This document shows positions 31,886 to 44,493 of a stretch of DNA of 64,000 nucleotides, in pieces (position 1 is the stretch's first letter; each line of letters begins with the position of its first letter). This stretch comes from Batillaria attramentaria. Lineage: Eukaryota; Mollusca; Gastropoda; Batillariidae. A program made the translations under genes and the position numbers. A model generated the notes under the pieces. The model saw nothing but the letters and a program-made list of their open reading frames with translations, was not told where the DNA came from and did no database searches. Location of the stretch: positions 124,001 to 188,000 of the forward strand of contig JACVVK020000001.1 of assembly GCA_018292915.2 (NCBI GenBank). Reading direction: 5' to 3'.

Positions 31886-33396
31886 TGAGGTTTGGAATGG
31901 TACTCGGATTATCACAAGCTTCGTATCTGTTCAGTCACAGCCTGCTTCTCTCCCCTGATCAGTTTCACCCGCCAAGCTCAGTCCCTCAGTCCTGTTTACA
32001 GAACCCCCCACCCTCGGCCGGCTATATCAAGTGATTTGCATGTCTTGCATAATCATTATTGATCTTCCACTGGTTCCTCATTCTGGAATGGTCAGATTCC
32101 ATTTACAGAAACAAGATCCCACCCGACATGTCAGTCAGTGTCCGACTTGGGTTGTCCGTTAACACTGAATGGAGATTTGTTCTTGTGTCATGTATAATGC
32201 ACTGACTCGTCTTTTTGCCGGTACGTCAGAACTGACATACAGGACAACATTATATACATCACTGAGATACAGTCATAAATATCAGCCTATCCAAGAGTTC
32301 TCAAACACTCGCACCCATGCACACACACCAGCTAGTACACAACTGAACACAACCATGCCGACCGCACACGCTCACGCACATACACCGGCACACAGAAACG
32401 GTTCTATTTTTGTTTTGACTTAGTGCACTAGTTTACAGGATAACAAATCACATTTATAAAATGTAGTTGAGTTGAGCCTGAAGTAAAGTGCAAACGCCGG
32501 ACTGACTGACAGTCTCCGACACTGAATCAGTACTGTAGTGAACTCGGCCATCAGGTCTTCCTTCAAGTTGTCCGCGGCTACTGTGACGTCAGTCACCGCC
32601 GTGAACTCATGATGTCATCTGAATAGGACTGACGAAGCTGGCCGTGTTTCACACCACCACCACCGTGACCACCAACGCCAACAAAAACAAACTTTGGCAC
32701 TAAAACACTTTAATCAGACGCCTGAAAGTGCGGTTAGTCAGTACTGACTCTGTGGTAGCTGTAGAGGATTTCTTGTCAACAGGCCGCAGTTGTTCCTGTC
32801 TTATTTTGACAGTGGCATGGCCATGTCAGTGAATCCTAACCATGTGCATGTTAGAACGCTACATCGGCGGAGCCACTCCGATCTGATGTTCTAACCTGAC
32901 CCAGGCCACGGTACTGGGGAACGCCGGCTGCACGTGGGTGGGAGTGAAACCTTCCTTGTACCGTGGACTCTCCCACAGACAGAAAACCTTTCCCGGGTAC
33001 AAGGAAGGAGGACGCAGTGAACCACACGCCAAGTCTACCCCACCCCCTTTCGTTCCCCCTTCCCTACCCCCCCCCCCCCCCCTCTCTCTCTCTCTTCGTT
33101 AGTAGCCACCTGAGTGACCTGTAAATGGAGTATCATAACATAACATCAGTTATAGTATCGTAGAATTGCCTGTCGTTTCTTGTGTTTATTGTTTCTCCAC
33201 CTGCTTGACCTGTAAATGGCGTATCATAAAATAACATTATAGTATCGTATAATTGAGTGCCTGTCGTTCCTTGTGTAAGGCGCTCGTTGCACCCCGCGTC
33301 GGTGGCTCAATAGGTACCAGTCCCGTTTATCACGAAACTCAGTCATGCGGTGAACGCGGCCGGCGTCAGTGAGATAATGGGGAATAAAACAACTGG

Positions 33397-33431
<35 letters not shown>

Positions 33432-33720
33432 ACAAAAAATAAAAACACTCATGCTTGTTCGTAACGTCGACCGTCTCCACTGGCTGTGTGCAGTCACGGG
33501 GGGGGGGGGGGGGGGGGGTAACCTCGCCACGTGAAGCACGAAAAGCACGGTTGTATAACGAGGATGGCCCCTCAGTCTACACTGTGCGAGGCGGGTACTA
33601 GTACTGAGAAATGTTCAACGACACGCAAGGAAGAGCGGCGTAGAACTAGCACTGCCTCGCACTCAATGGACGGTACCGCCTCAACGCTTTCTCATCGGAC
33701 ACCTTGTATCCTTCGTGTCA
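31886..33720. other. Intergenic sequence, no gene seen
   Basis: Unique sequence with a C-run at 33067, a (CA)n tract at 33400-33427 and a G-run at 33499. Short inverted pieces (aaaccttccttgtacc near 32950 and gggtacaaggaaggagg near 32996) could form a hairpin. No supported exon. Confidence 0.4.
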
Positions 33721-33726
33721 CGTGAT

Positions 33727-33745
33727 TATCCCCCGTGGTGTTGGG

Positions 33746-33784
<39 letters not shown>

Positions 33785-33786
33785 AC

Positions 33787-33830
<44 letters not shown>
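33727..33830. repeat. (GT)n microsatellites
   Basis: Two GT tracts are split by cactgc. Confidence 0.97.
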
Positions 33831-33832
<2 letters not shown>

Positions 33833-33837
33833 TTGGC

Positions 33838-34062
33838 CGTCACAGTCTGTGACAAATCCAATATGGCCGTACTGTCAGTCCGTCAGTGACGACTCAGTGA
33901 CTATAGTGATCAGCCAGAGTGTCCATCACAGTCTGTGACAAATCCAATATGGCCGGATTGGCAGTCCGTCACTGACGGCTCAGTGACTATAGTGATCAGC
34001 CAGAGTGTCGATCACAGTCTGTGACAAATCCAGTATGGCCGGATTGTCAGTCCGTAAGATGT
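33838..34062. repeat. ~90-bp tandem repeat, 2.5 units
   Basis: The units contain atcacagtctgtgacaaatc, caatatggccg and gactatagtgatcagccaga. The internal palindromes TCACAGTCTGTGA and CAGTGACTATAGTGATC suggest hairpin potential. Confidence 0.92.
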
Positions 34063-34119
34063 GTGTGGATGAAGGATCTATATGTAGAGAGAGCTGTTAT
34101 CTGTGATCTGTATTCTGTG

Positions 34120-34372
34120 TTAGGCCTGCCCCTCCTTTTTAACTGTTATTCTTAGTGCTTGTTTAACATAGTGTAATGTGAGGCAATGCCAGTGCTTATT
34201 CTCTTAAATTGTGTTTTAGCCAATGACTGAGTGTGTGAATGTGTATATGTATTTCTATGGTATGTTTGTGTATATCAACTGTGTTTTATTATCAAGAGGA
34301 GCAAAGCAAATTCTTCTTAATTGTAACTAAGAAGCAATAAATCTATCTTATCTTATCTTACTTGTGGTTTAA
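34120..34372 (+). mobile_element. Probable LINE 3' end with (TCTTA)n tail
   Basis: The terminal agaagcaataaatctatctt followed by repeated atcttatctta is characteristic of non-LTR retrotransposon 3' ends. No coding portion is retained and the 5' limit is a guess. Confidence 0.5.
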
Positions 34373-34439
34373 TTACAGTACATGCGACATGTGAAGTGAA
34401 AGTGGGAGGGAGGACGGGGGGGGGGGGGGGGGGCACCCC

Positions 34440-36250
34440 TTAGGTTTGGAGTTCTAACTCTACAAGTAGAGTAATGCTTCATTTGAACAAGGTGTTTACG
34501 AGTAAAGTAATGCTTTAATGCTTCATTTGGACAACGTCTTTACCCGTAAAGCAATGCTTCATTTGGACAAGGTGTTTACAAGTAATGCTTCATTTGGACA
34601 AAGTGTTTACAAGTAAAGCAATGCTTCATGTGGACAAGGTGTTTATAAGTAAAGTAATGCTTCATTTGGACAAGGTGTTTACAAGTAAAGCAATGCTTCA
34701 TTTGGACAAGGTGTTCACAAGTAATGCTTCATTTGGACAAGGTGTTTACAAGTAAAGTAATGCTTCATGTGGACAAGGTGTTTACAAGAAAAGTAATGCT
34801 TCATTTGGACAAGGTGTTTACAAGTAAAGCAATGCTTCATTTGGACAAGGTGTTTACAAGTAATGCTTCATTTGGACAAAGTGTTTACAAGTAAAGCAAT
34901 GCTTCATGTGGACAAGGTGTTTACAAGTAAAGTAATGCTTCATTTGGACAAGGTGTTTACAAGTAAAGCAATGCTTCATGTGGACAAGGTGTTTACAAAA
35001 AAAGTAATGCTTCATTTGGACAAGGTGTTTACAAGTAAAGCAATGCTTCATTTGGACAAGGTGTTTACAAGTAATGCTTCATTTGGACAAAGTGTTTACA
35101 AGTAAAGCAATGCTTCATGTGGACAAGGTGTTTACAAGTAAAGTAATGCTTCATTTGGACAAGGTGTTTACAAGTAAAGCAATGCTTCATTTGGACAAGG
35201 TGTTCACAAGTAATGCTTCATTTGGACAAGGTGTTTACAAGTAAAGCAATGCTTCATGTGGACAAGTTGTTTACAAGAAAAGTAATGCTTCATTTGGACA
35301 AGGTGTTTACAAGTAAAGCAATGCTTCATTTGGACAAGGTGTTTACAAGTAATGCTTCATTTGGACAAAGTGTTTACAAGTAAAGCAATGCTTCATGTGG
35401 ACAAGGTGTTTACAAGTAAAGTAATGCTTCATTTGGACAAGGTGTTTACAAGTAAAGTAATGCTTCATGTGGACAAGGTGTTTACAAGTAAAGTAATGCT
35501 TCATTTGGACAAGGTGTTTACAAGTAAAGCAATGCTTCATTTGGACAAGGTGTTCACAAGTAATGCTTCATTTGGACAAAGTGTTTACAAGTAAAGCAAT
35601 GCTTCATGTGGACAAGTTGTTTACAAGAAAAGTAATGCTTCATTTGGACAAGGTGTTTACAAGTAAAGCAATGCTTCATTTGGACAAGGTGTTCACAAGT
35701 AATGCTTCATTTGGACAAAGTGTTTACAAGTAAAGCAATGCTTCATGTGGACAAGGTGTTTACAAGTAAAGCAATGCTTCATTTGGACAAGGTGTTTACA
35801 AGTAATGCTTCATTTGGACAAAGTGTTTACAAGTAAAGCAATGCTTCATGTGGACAAGGTGTTTACAAGTAAAGTAATGCTTCATTTGGACAAGGTGTTT
35901 ACAAGTAAAGCAATGCTTCATGTGGACAAGGTGTTTACAAGTAAAGTAATGCTTCATTTGGACAAGGTGTTTACAAGTAAAGTAATGCTTAATCTGGACA
36001 AGGTGTTTACACGTAAAGTAATGCTTCATTTGGGCAAGGTGTTTACAAGTAATGCTTAATCTGGACAAGGTGTTTACACGTAAAGTAATGCTTCATTTGG
36101 ACAAGGTGTTTACAAGTAAAGTAATGCTTCATTTGGACAAGGTGTTTACAAGTAAAGTAATGCTTTAATGCTTCATTTGGACAAGGTGTTTACACGTAAA
36201 GTAATGCTTTATTTGGACAAGGTGTTTACAAGTAAAGTAATGCTTCATCT
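34440..36250. repeat. 36-bp minisatellite with shorter 31-bp variants and a ~489-bp higher-order period
   Basis: About 50 units of gcttcatttggacaaggtgt, ttacaagtaa, agcaat. Variants lack the aagca pentamer or carry catgtgg instead of catttgg. A block of about 240 bp with the same order of variants recurs 489 bp apart (34863 and 35352), which shows repeated block duplication. The repeat length keeps both strands open for 60-100 codons, which is not evidence of coding. Confidence 0.96.
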
Positions 36251-36384
36251 GGATTCGCTTTTTGCAAGTTCTTGGTCTCTAACACAGAAGAAATCCGGCG
36301 TCAAGAAACCGACCATGGCCTAGTTTGCTTGGTTTGATGCCGGCGGCACCGGACTATAAATAAAACAAGCCTACGTGCCTACAC

Positions 36385-36403
36385 AATATTGCTTCACTGC
36401 TTC

Positions 36404-36447
<44 letters not shown>
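36385..36447. repeat. (TG)n microsatellite
   Basis: About 21 TG units. Confidence 0.97.
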
Positions 36448-36449
<2 letters not shown>

Positions 36450-36654
36450 CAGGTAAATATCTCAAGAACGGGCGAACTTGTCAACACCATGTCAGGTGTG
36501 TGTTCATTATCACACTCCAAAGAAGCCTATGCGATTTTGTTAACCTGACCCTAACCCTAACCCTACCCGATTCCACCCTGCGACAGAGCTACCACCGTCG
36601 AGGCTTTAAAAGCAGCAACCACGGGAAACACTGAGCCCCTGTAGCCTGCACGTC

Positions 36655-36730
36655 TCAGTGGTCGCAGCTCCGCTGCAAAGTTACGCAACAGTGACCTCGG
36701 TCAGTACTTGGATGGGTGACATGCAGTTGG
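36655..36730 (+). pseudogene. 5S rRNA-derived fragment (3' half, box C region)
   Basis: The stretch aaagttacgcaacagtgacc, tcggtcagtacttggatggg, tgac matches the conserved 3' half of animal 5S rRNA (GAAGTTAAGCAACGTC..., GGTCAGTACTTGGATGGGTG). The first half is divergent and the 3' closing stem is absent. It is a pseudogene or the head of a 5S-derived SINE. Confidence 0.75.
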
Positions 36731-36846
36731 GGTTGGCTTTACATTTGCCTCAAAGATTACCGATAGTAGTTTCAATGGGAAGGGGCTTTGCCACAACGTA
36801 CATGGTCTCTTCTTGGTACATGATGTGGTCCGTGTTTTACTGATAA

Positions 36847-37221
36847 CAGGGATGTCGTTTGGGGTCGGATCTCGGCTAAAAGCCGATTTTTTTTTATTTT
36901 TAAAGCCGATAATCTGTCTGTCATGTCGGCTGGCCGGGCCGAAGTTTCACGAGTGAATCAGCTCGATTATGTCCGTTTCTGCGAGATTCCTGAGCTGGCT
37001 GGACTAATTTCCAAGAAAACGCAACTTTCGGTGAGGATATGTATCTACAGAACATCTTTAATTCATGGAGGCGGAGGGAGCACGTAACAGTAGGGAATCT
37101 GGTCGAAAAACTTGTGAAACTGCTTCGGCAGAGAGAGCCGAAACTTTCTGTAAAAAGCCGAAACTTTTATGGCTGTTTCGGCTAAATCGCCGAAGGAAAA
37201 AAAATCCTGGCAACATCACTG
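36847..37221. mobile_element. hAT-like MITE with 7-bp target duplication
   Basis: The termini are CAGGGATGTCGTTTGG on the left and the reverse complement CAGTGATGTTGCCAGG on the right, imperfect inverted repeats. CTGATAA flanks both ends (36840-36846 and 37222-37228). The interior has GCCGAAAC/TCGGCT motifs on both sides. No coding. Confidence 0.8.
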
Positions 37222-37229
37222 CTGATAAA

Positions 37230-37914
37230 GCCCTAGTGTGCGTGACACAGCGAGAGATCTGGGTGGGTCAGTCATAGGAACGTGTTGGACAAAACAAACC
37301 TTCCAAACACACGTGTGAATGTCGATTCATATCGACTGATAGGAATGGAATGTACTGTACTGGCTGACAGGCCGAAGTACACGGGACAGGTACTGAGCGG
37401 AGCGTGTGGTCCAGTCTGTCTTAATGATATAGATCTACATGGGAAATCCCACATAACCGGCGCCTCTCATACACGACACGGGTATTGTCGGGTGGGTGGC
37501 CAACACAACACAACACAACACATCACATACCCGGGTTGTCGTATATCACTGGCAGTCTCACCTGGCTGGGTCACACCGGTCTGCAACAGCCTGTGACTGA
37601 AAACTATTTCCTTACTCACAGCTAAGGATTACTAACGGGTTTTAGTCTTGTAGCTTGTAGCGACCATTAGTATTTCATTAGTATTGAGTTTTTAGTGTGT
37701 AGTTATTGATATAGTATGTTAGAAGTTAAACACACGCATGCACATACATTCAGACTCCAGATATTCAGACTCGTACAAACACATATTGAGGGTGTCTCTC
37801 ATTGCCATTGAGTAAACGGAGGAGAGAACACGGACAACAGAACTGCTTCATGCCTTGCCTTTGCCTTTTGGTCTCTGCACTTTACCTTCAGAACCAATCA
37901 GTTACTTTTGGATG

Positions 37915-37915
<1 letters not shown>
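37230..37915. other. Intergenic sequence, no gene seen
   Basis: Unique sequence with a short caacacaacacaacac run at 37501. No supported exon. Confidence 0.4.

Positions 37916-37917
<2 letters not shown>

Positions 37918-38000
<83 letters not shown>
37918..38000. repeat. (TA)n(TG)n compound microsatellite
   Basis: About 16 TA units are followed directly by about 24 TG units. Confidence 0.98.
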
Positions 38001-38002
<2 letters not shown>

Positions 38003-38121
38003 GGAAGGCCCGATGGTGCATGGGCGGAGTTCAGCTGGACACTAGTAACGCAGTTTTCAATAAGTATTCACAGTTTGTCACATTGACAAGGGTGAATTCC
38101 TTCTGTGTTTGGAGTATATGT

Positions 38122-38683
38122 ACACTCTGTACGACAGTTGAGAGCCAGACGACTTGTTTGTATGGAGTACATGTCTGTATGACAGAAGAGAGCCAGAAGA
38201 CTTGTCTGTATGGAGTACATGTCTGTATGACAGTTGAGAGCCAGAAGACTTGTCTGTATGGAGTACATGTCTGTATGACAGTTGAGAGCCAGAAGACTTG
38301 TTTGTATGGAGTACATGTCTGTATGACAGTTGAGAGCCAGAAGACTTGTCTGTATGGAGTACATGTCTGTATGACAGAAGAGAGCCAGAAGACTTGTCTG
38401 CATGGAGTACATGTCTGTATGACAGAAGAGAGCCAGAAGACTTGTCTGTATGGAGTACATGTCTGTATGACAGAAGAGAGCCAGAAGACTTGTCTGTATG
38501 GAGTACATGTCTGTATGACAGAAGAGAGCCAGAAGACTTGTCTGTATGGAGTACATGTCTGTATGACAGAAGAGAGCCAGAAGACTTGTCTGTATGGAGT
38601 ACATGTCTGTATGACAGTTGAGAACCAGACGACTTGTTTGTATGGAGTACATGTCTGTATGACAGTTGAGAGCCAGAAGACTT
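38122..38683. repeat. 48-bp minisatellite, about 12 units
   Basis: The unit is gacagaagagagccagaaga, cttgtctgtatggagtacat, gtctgtat, with a cagttgagagcc variant at both ends of the array. Because 48 is a multiple of 3, several frames on both strands are open along the whole array, encoding 16-residue repeats such as SQKTCLYGVHVCMTEE. I regard this as a by-product. Confidence 0.95.
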
Positions 38684-38689
38684 AATTTC

Positions 38690-38992
38690 TACTAGCAGAG
38701 TACCCGGCTTCGCTCGGGTATACATGTATACCAGTTTACTTGTTGTTACTTGTGTCAGTCCACTTTAATGCTGTCGGCCTCATATTTCAAACACTATTTG
38801 TGGCAAAACTAAATTCAGAATTAATTTCACCAAACTTGATAGACTTTGTTTCTTTATTCTATGTTCTCCCCCAAGTGTCCCTCTAGGCTCATGGCAAATT
38901 TGGTGGCAATCGGCTGACTCGTTTGGACGCCAACCCCTGACACACAGACACACACACAGACGCTAGCCGCTTATTATGTAGATTTAGTGTTT
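38690..38992 (+). mobile_element. Probable RTE-type LINE-derived element
   Basis: It begins with tacccggcttcgctcgggta, a motif common in invertebrate genomes at the start of RTE-related repeats. It ends with ggtggcaatcggctgactcg, an ACACAGAC run, cgctagccgcttattatgta and gatt, as RTE 3' ends do. About 300 bp with no coding part. Confidence 0.5.
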
Positions 38993-39689
38993 TGCTGTAT
39001 GTTCACCGGCGTTTACGACACGGACAGGATGAATTCTCTGTGTGGAATAAGTAAGACACTGAGTTTGAGAGGGGCTTCATTATCCCGTGCACAACACCCA
39101 GTGACGCTACACGGATCCACAATCAGTTGTGTGTTTGCTACATTGACAAGCCGCAAGTGACCGTCACACATTCAGCATAGCTACAGCTGCCTACAATGGC
39201 CGCTGCCTGATTATTTCAAGTTCAATGACTCTTGAAGCTGCGTGAGCAGTTGTATCGGCTTTCACCAAATGACACATCAGGCGTGACCAAGATAAAGTTT
39301 GTTTCCTGATGTCAGCGTCATGTTGGGAGTTTTACACCATGAGAGAACGGTCAGACGAGCCGAGAGCTTGGGGGGACGGGGTGGAGGGGGGAGGAGGGGT
39401 GATGATGGGGTATGCGCGGAGTAAGAGGGCGTGGCGTGGAGGGAAGGCTGGGGGTGCCGCCGGGTAGCTTGACACTCACCTGACGTCTTTCACCGTGAAC
39501 ACCAATCGAACGATTTATTTTGAACGGTCGCTACCAGCAACACGGCAACCTGGCCAAAGAAGCGCCCGCGGAGGGGAGCGCGCGATGTCAGCTGTAAATA
39601 AACGTCATATGCGCTTAACTCGCTGTAATTGTCGCCCGAGTTGAAAGATTTCCGCCCGTCCAAGACCCGGGCCAGCCCCAGCCCAGCTC
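38993..39689. other. Unique sequence upstream of the PLAC8-like gene
   Basis: No repeat or supported exon. A G-rich stretch (39369-39465) and GC-rich sequence (39540-39590) may be regulatory, but no specific site is recognised. Confidence 0.35.
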
Positions 39690-39814
39690 ACGGCGAGTGA
39701 CGCCAAGTGCTTACCATCCTGACAATCCACACGCACACACCTTCAGCCAGTCGGCCAGTACAGACGACAACCAGTCCACCCGAAACATCACGTAACACCC
39801 GCCAACACAGCACC
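39690..39814 (+). promoter_or_regulatory. Probable promoter region and 5' UTR of the PLAC8-like gene
   Basis: This GC-rich, CpG-containing, non-repetitive stretch precedes the ATG at 39815, which has a good context (CACCATGG). No convincing TATA box is visible close to the start. The exact transcription start is inferred only. Confidence 0.4.
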
Positions 39815-42800
39815 ATGGGCGAATGGTCTAACGGTATCTGCGGCTGCTTCTCAAACTGCGGCCTGTGCATCATCACCTACTTCGTGCCCTGTCTGACGGC
39901 TGGACAAAACGCCGAGGCTGTTGGCGAGAGCTGCTGTGTCTATGGTTGTCTCACCCTCCTGGGACCTATCGGCATTTGGTCCCGCGCCAAGATCAGGGGC
40001 AAGATCAGGGAACAGAAAGGCATCGACGTAAGTAATCATTTATCTCCCTTCACATCCTGTTTTATCTGACCATAAACAAACACTCGTGTGCTATTCGGGA
40101 TATCATCTCTCTTTAAACGCTGTTTACATTTTACTTTTGTTCTCAACTGACAGACATTGACCGGCGTCAGTCATACATGTACCACCGAGCCGGGCTTAGT
40201 GACAAGAAAATCACTTTCACTGAATGTTGGGATAGTGCATTATTCTTGTGATAACATGTAGAACCGAATGTCGCAGTCAGTGTCACAGTGTCCCAACTTC
40301 CGTATTCTGTTTCTGTGTAAATGTGACTTATGTAGCCTATATCATAAACTCCCAAGTTGTGACACGTGACCTTAGATCCCAACATTTCTTGGGACGCGGT
40401 ACAGTATGGACTTTTAGTGCAACTTCAATCAATCCTTGTCTAACGAACCATGGTCAGGTCAGTAGTTGTGGTTCATTTCATTTTGAAATCTGCGTCCCGT
40501 GTCGCATTGGTCTATCGAGCTGGTCTGTGGTCATTTGTCAGTCTATATTGTGCAAGCGTGGGCAAGTGCTGCGTGTAACCTAGTGTGTATTGCTGACTAT
40601 GGAAGATGCAGTATAACGGAGTTTTAACTAAACTAGTGTCCAAAAGAAAAGATACCAAGGGCTGGCAAGGACATACAATAAAAGCAGAACAATACAGAAA
40701 TTTCAAAGTGGTATATTTCATTAGCAAATGTTTTCGGTATTCCCGAGCGCAGACGCTGTATTTGGGACGTGGGATACGTAAATGTTTTTAGGCCTCGGGG
40801 ATCACTTTGCACAAAAACATTCTGACAGCAATTTGGTATCGTTTCTTTTGGACACTAGTTTACCACGGCTCAGTTTCAAGGCCGGCAGTGTGAGCTGCAC
40901 GTCACTACACTCTGGCGGCCCCACCACTGAGGAACAGAACAATCCGAGACAAAAACAGCCAGCCAATCGATAACACTTTTGAAAGCCATTAACCCCCCCC
41001 CCCTCTCTCTCTCTTTCTCTTAACACTTAAACCTACTGTCTTTGTCATACACACTGTGTGGTGCGTGGAGCGCATGGAGTTACCAATAACGACTGCAAAA
41101 CACAAACATCACGTGACATAGTGACATTGTCAGGTGCCGCGTGATCTGGCGGGTTCTTCTTTCACCAAGTATGGACGTACTGCTGCTGAATGTTTTACGC
41201 TTTGTTTGATTTTTATTCCATTCGACCAAGAGTTGAAAGAGACTTCTAATTAAGAGCATTAACAGAAGTATTCACAATTATAGTCTGCCCACCCCCTGAG
41301 AAAGGCGACTTTATCTGAAAGGGAAATCAAAGCACCACAGACGACACAATAATACAAGAACTCAAGACAAGAATTTTTTGGCAAAGTATCATTCAAAGTT
41401 TTCTGGGCGATTTGGTCACGAACCACTGAATCGCGTGCAGTCAGAAACTTGCATCAGTTGTATTTGCCGTGCAGGTGGAGTGTTGTTGAGACTTCAGCTG
41501 TTAATCAGTAGATCAGTCATAGCTGCGTGACGGATGGTCAAACGAAAAAAAAAAAAAAAAAAACAAGAAAAAGAAAAGCGTCCCCAGTGTTTAACCCACT
41601 ACACCTAATCCACCACCCCCCACCCCCCTCACCCACCCCCAACCCTACCCCACCATTCGTGAGCGCCGTTTCAGTTCCGGATCCATTAAAGACCAGGCAG
41701 ACCGCACTTACCAAAGCAGCTCTACGTAGAGTTTTACGGTTATAGACAGGTGGACCACACTTACCAAAGCAGCTCTACGTAGGGTTTTACCAAAGACCTT
41801 GGAATCAGAAAGATATGTTTCCACGATCTTTGGTTTTACGGTTATAGACAGGTGGACCACACTTACCAAAGCAGCACTACGTAGGGTTTTACGGTTACTG
41901 ATAGACAGGTGAACCACACTTACCAAAGCGGCACTACGTCGGGTTTTACGGTTATAGACAGGTGGACCACACTTACCAAAGCAGCACTACGTCGTTTTTT
42001 ACGGTTATAGACAGGTGGACCACACTTACCAAAGCGGCACTACGTAGGGTTTTACGGTTATAGACAGGTGAACCACACTTACCAAAGCAGCACTACGTAG
42101 GGTTTTACGGTTATAGACAGGTGGACCACACTTACCAATGCGGCACTACGTAGGGTTTTACGGTTATAGACAGGTGGACCACACTTACCAAAGCGGCACT
42201 ACGTCGGGTTTTACGGTTATAGACAGGTGGACCACACTTACCAAAGCAGCACTACGTAGGGTTTTACGGTTATAGACAGGTGAACCACACTTACCAAAGC
42301 AGCACTACGTAGGGTTTTACGGTTCAAGTATAGACAGGTGGACCACACTTACCAAAGCGGCACTACGTCGTTTTTTACGGTTATAGACAGGTGGACCACA
42401 CTTACCAAAGCAGCACTACGTCGTTTTTTACGGTTATAGACAGGTGGACCACACTTACCAAAGCGGCACTACGTAGAGTTTTACGGTTATAGACAGGTGG
42501 ACCACACTTACCAAAGCAGCACTACGTAGGGTTTTACGGTTATAGACAGGTGGACCACACTTACCAATGCGGCACTACGTAGGGTTTTACGGTTATAGAC
42601 AGGTGAACCACACTTACCAAAGCAGCACTACGTAGGGTTTTACGGTTATAGACAGGTGGACCACACTTACCAATGCGGCACTACGTAGGGTTTTACGGTT
42701 ATAGACAGGTGGACCACACTTACCAAAGCGGCACTACGTCGGGTTTTACGGTTATAGACAGGTGGACCACACTTACCAAAGCAGCACTACGTAGGGTTTT

Positions 42801-44454
42801 ACGGTTATAGACAGGTGAACCACACTTACCAAAGCAGCACTACGTAGGGTTTTACGGTTCAAGTATAGACAGGTGGACCACACTTACCAAAGCGGCACTA
42901 CGTCGTTTTTTACGGTTATAGACAGGTGGACCACACTTACCAATGCGGCACTACGTAGGGTTTTACGGTTATAGACAGGTGGACCACACTTACCAAAGCG
43001 GCACTACGTCGGGTTTTACGGTTATAGACAGGTGGACCACACTTACCAAAGCAGCACTACGTAGGGTTTTACGGTTATAGACAGGTGAACCACACTTACC
43101 AAAGCAGCACTACGTAGGGTTTTACGGTTCAAGTATAGACAGGTGGACCACACTTACCAAAGCGGCACTACGTCGTTTTTTACGGTTATAGACAGGTGGA
43201 CCACACTTACCAAAGCAGCACTACGTCGTTTTTTACGGTTATAGACAGGTGGACCACACTTACCAAAGCGGCACTACGTAGAGTTTTACGGTTATAGACA
43301 GGTGGACCACACTTACCAAAGCAGCACTACGTAGGGTTTTACGGTTCAAGTATAGACAGGTGGACCACACTTACCAAAGCGGCACTACGTCGTTTTTTAC
43401 GGTTATAGACAGGTGGACCACACTTACCAAAGCAGCACTACGTCGTTTTTTACGGTTATAGACAGGTGGACCACACTTACCAAAGCGGCACTACGTAGAG
43501 TTTTACGGTTATAGACAGGTGGACCACACTTACCAAAGCGGCACTACGTAGAGTTTTACGGTTATAGACAGGTGGACCACACTTACCAAAGCGGCACTAC
43601 GTAGGGTTTTACGGTTTGTCTATAACCATGGATTGTTTGCCGCTCAGTGCCGCCAGTTCGTTTTGATTGGGTTCATAATGTCCCCCATGGACTGCTTCTC
43701 TTTTATGGTTGACTGCTTTAGCATTATCCCTACTATTAGTTCTCCCAAGATTACAATGAAAAGCCGGACAGAACAACTAGACTGACGCCGAGGTCTCCAA
43801 GTGTCACGCCTACACACCAGTCAGCCGGTATTGTTCACGCCTCACTGTTGGTTACTGAGTTATTTAGGGCTTAAAGCCGCTAACGCCTCACTATGTATTG
43901 GTGCCCGTTACTCAGTCCAACGGGACTCGCTATTTATACTGCTGCTGTTCGTGTACTGAGTGTATACTGTGTCCACTCATCCGTAATAATACCGGTTTTA
44001 GACGAAGAGAGTAGAGAAGGTCATCAATGAACCATGGAAATACCGACACGCTTCACTTGGTACACCAGTTCTCGCCTCTTTCGGCCTTCGAATACAGCAG
44101 TTCTACACAGTTCTCGGCGTTTTCCCTTGCAACAAAATGGACGACCGAGTGTAATTGTACACTGAAAACTAACTCAGTCACAGGCCCTATTGTTACCTTG
44201 CTGTGTCTGTCGTCGGTTTAGTGCAGTATAGTGGCAGTGATTGTAACGGTAGAAAATGATGACACGAATTAGAGAACGTACTGAATGTCGGGTCCTCAGG
44301 TTCTAAGTCAGTTAGAAAAGTGGATCCTGATAGTAATACTAATAGCCAGAGAGAAGCATCACAAACTGAGCGATGTGGAGACAGCAAAAGCAAGCAAGCA
44401 AGCAAGTAAGCAGACAGACAGACAGACAGACAGACACACAGACACACACACATA

Positions 44455-44493
<39 letters not shown>

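Noticed and set aside
34440..36250. CRISPR-like regularly spaced repeats
   Set aside because: Adjacent units have no unique spacers; the whole unit is repeated. The genome is animal.
36547..36567. Telomere end
   Set aside because: Only about three CCCTAA units in internal sequence; at most a short interstitial motif.
37855..38725. Open frames of 190-276 codons on both strands with 16-residue repeats
   Set aside because: The 48-bp repeat is a multiple of three, so all stop-free frames persist. There is no splice signal or promoter support, and several overlapping frames are open.
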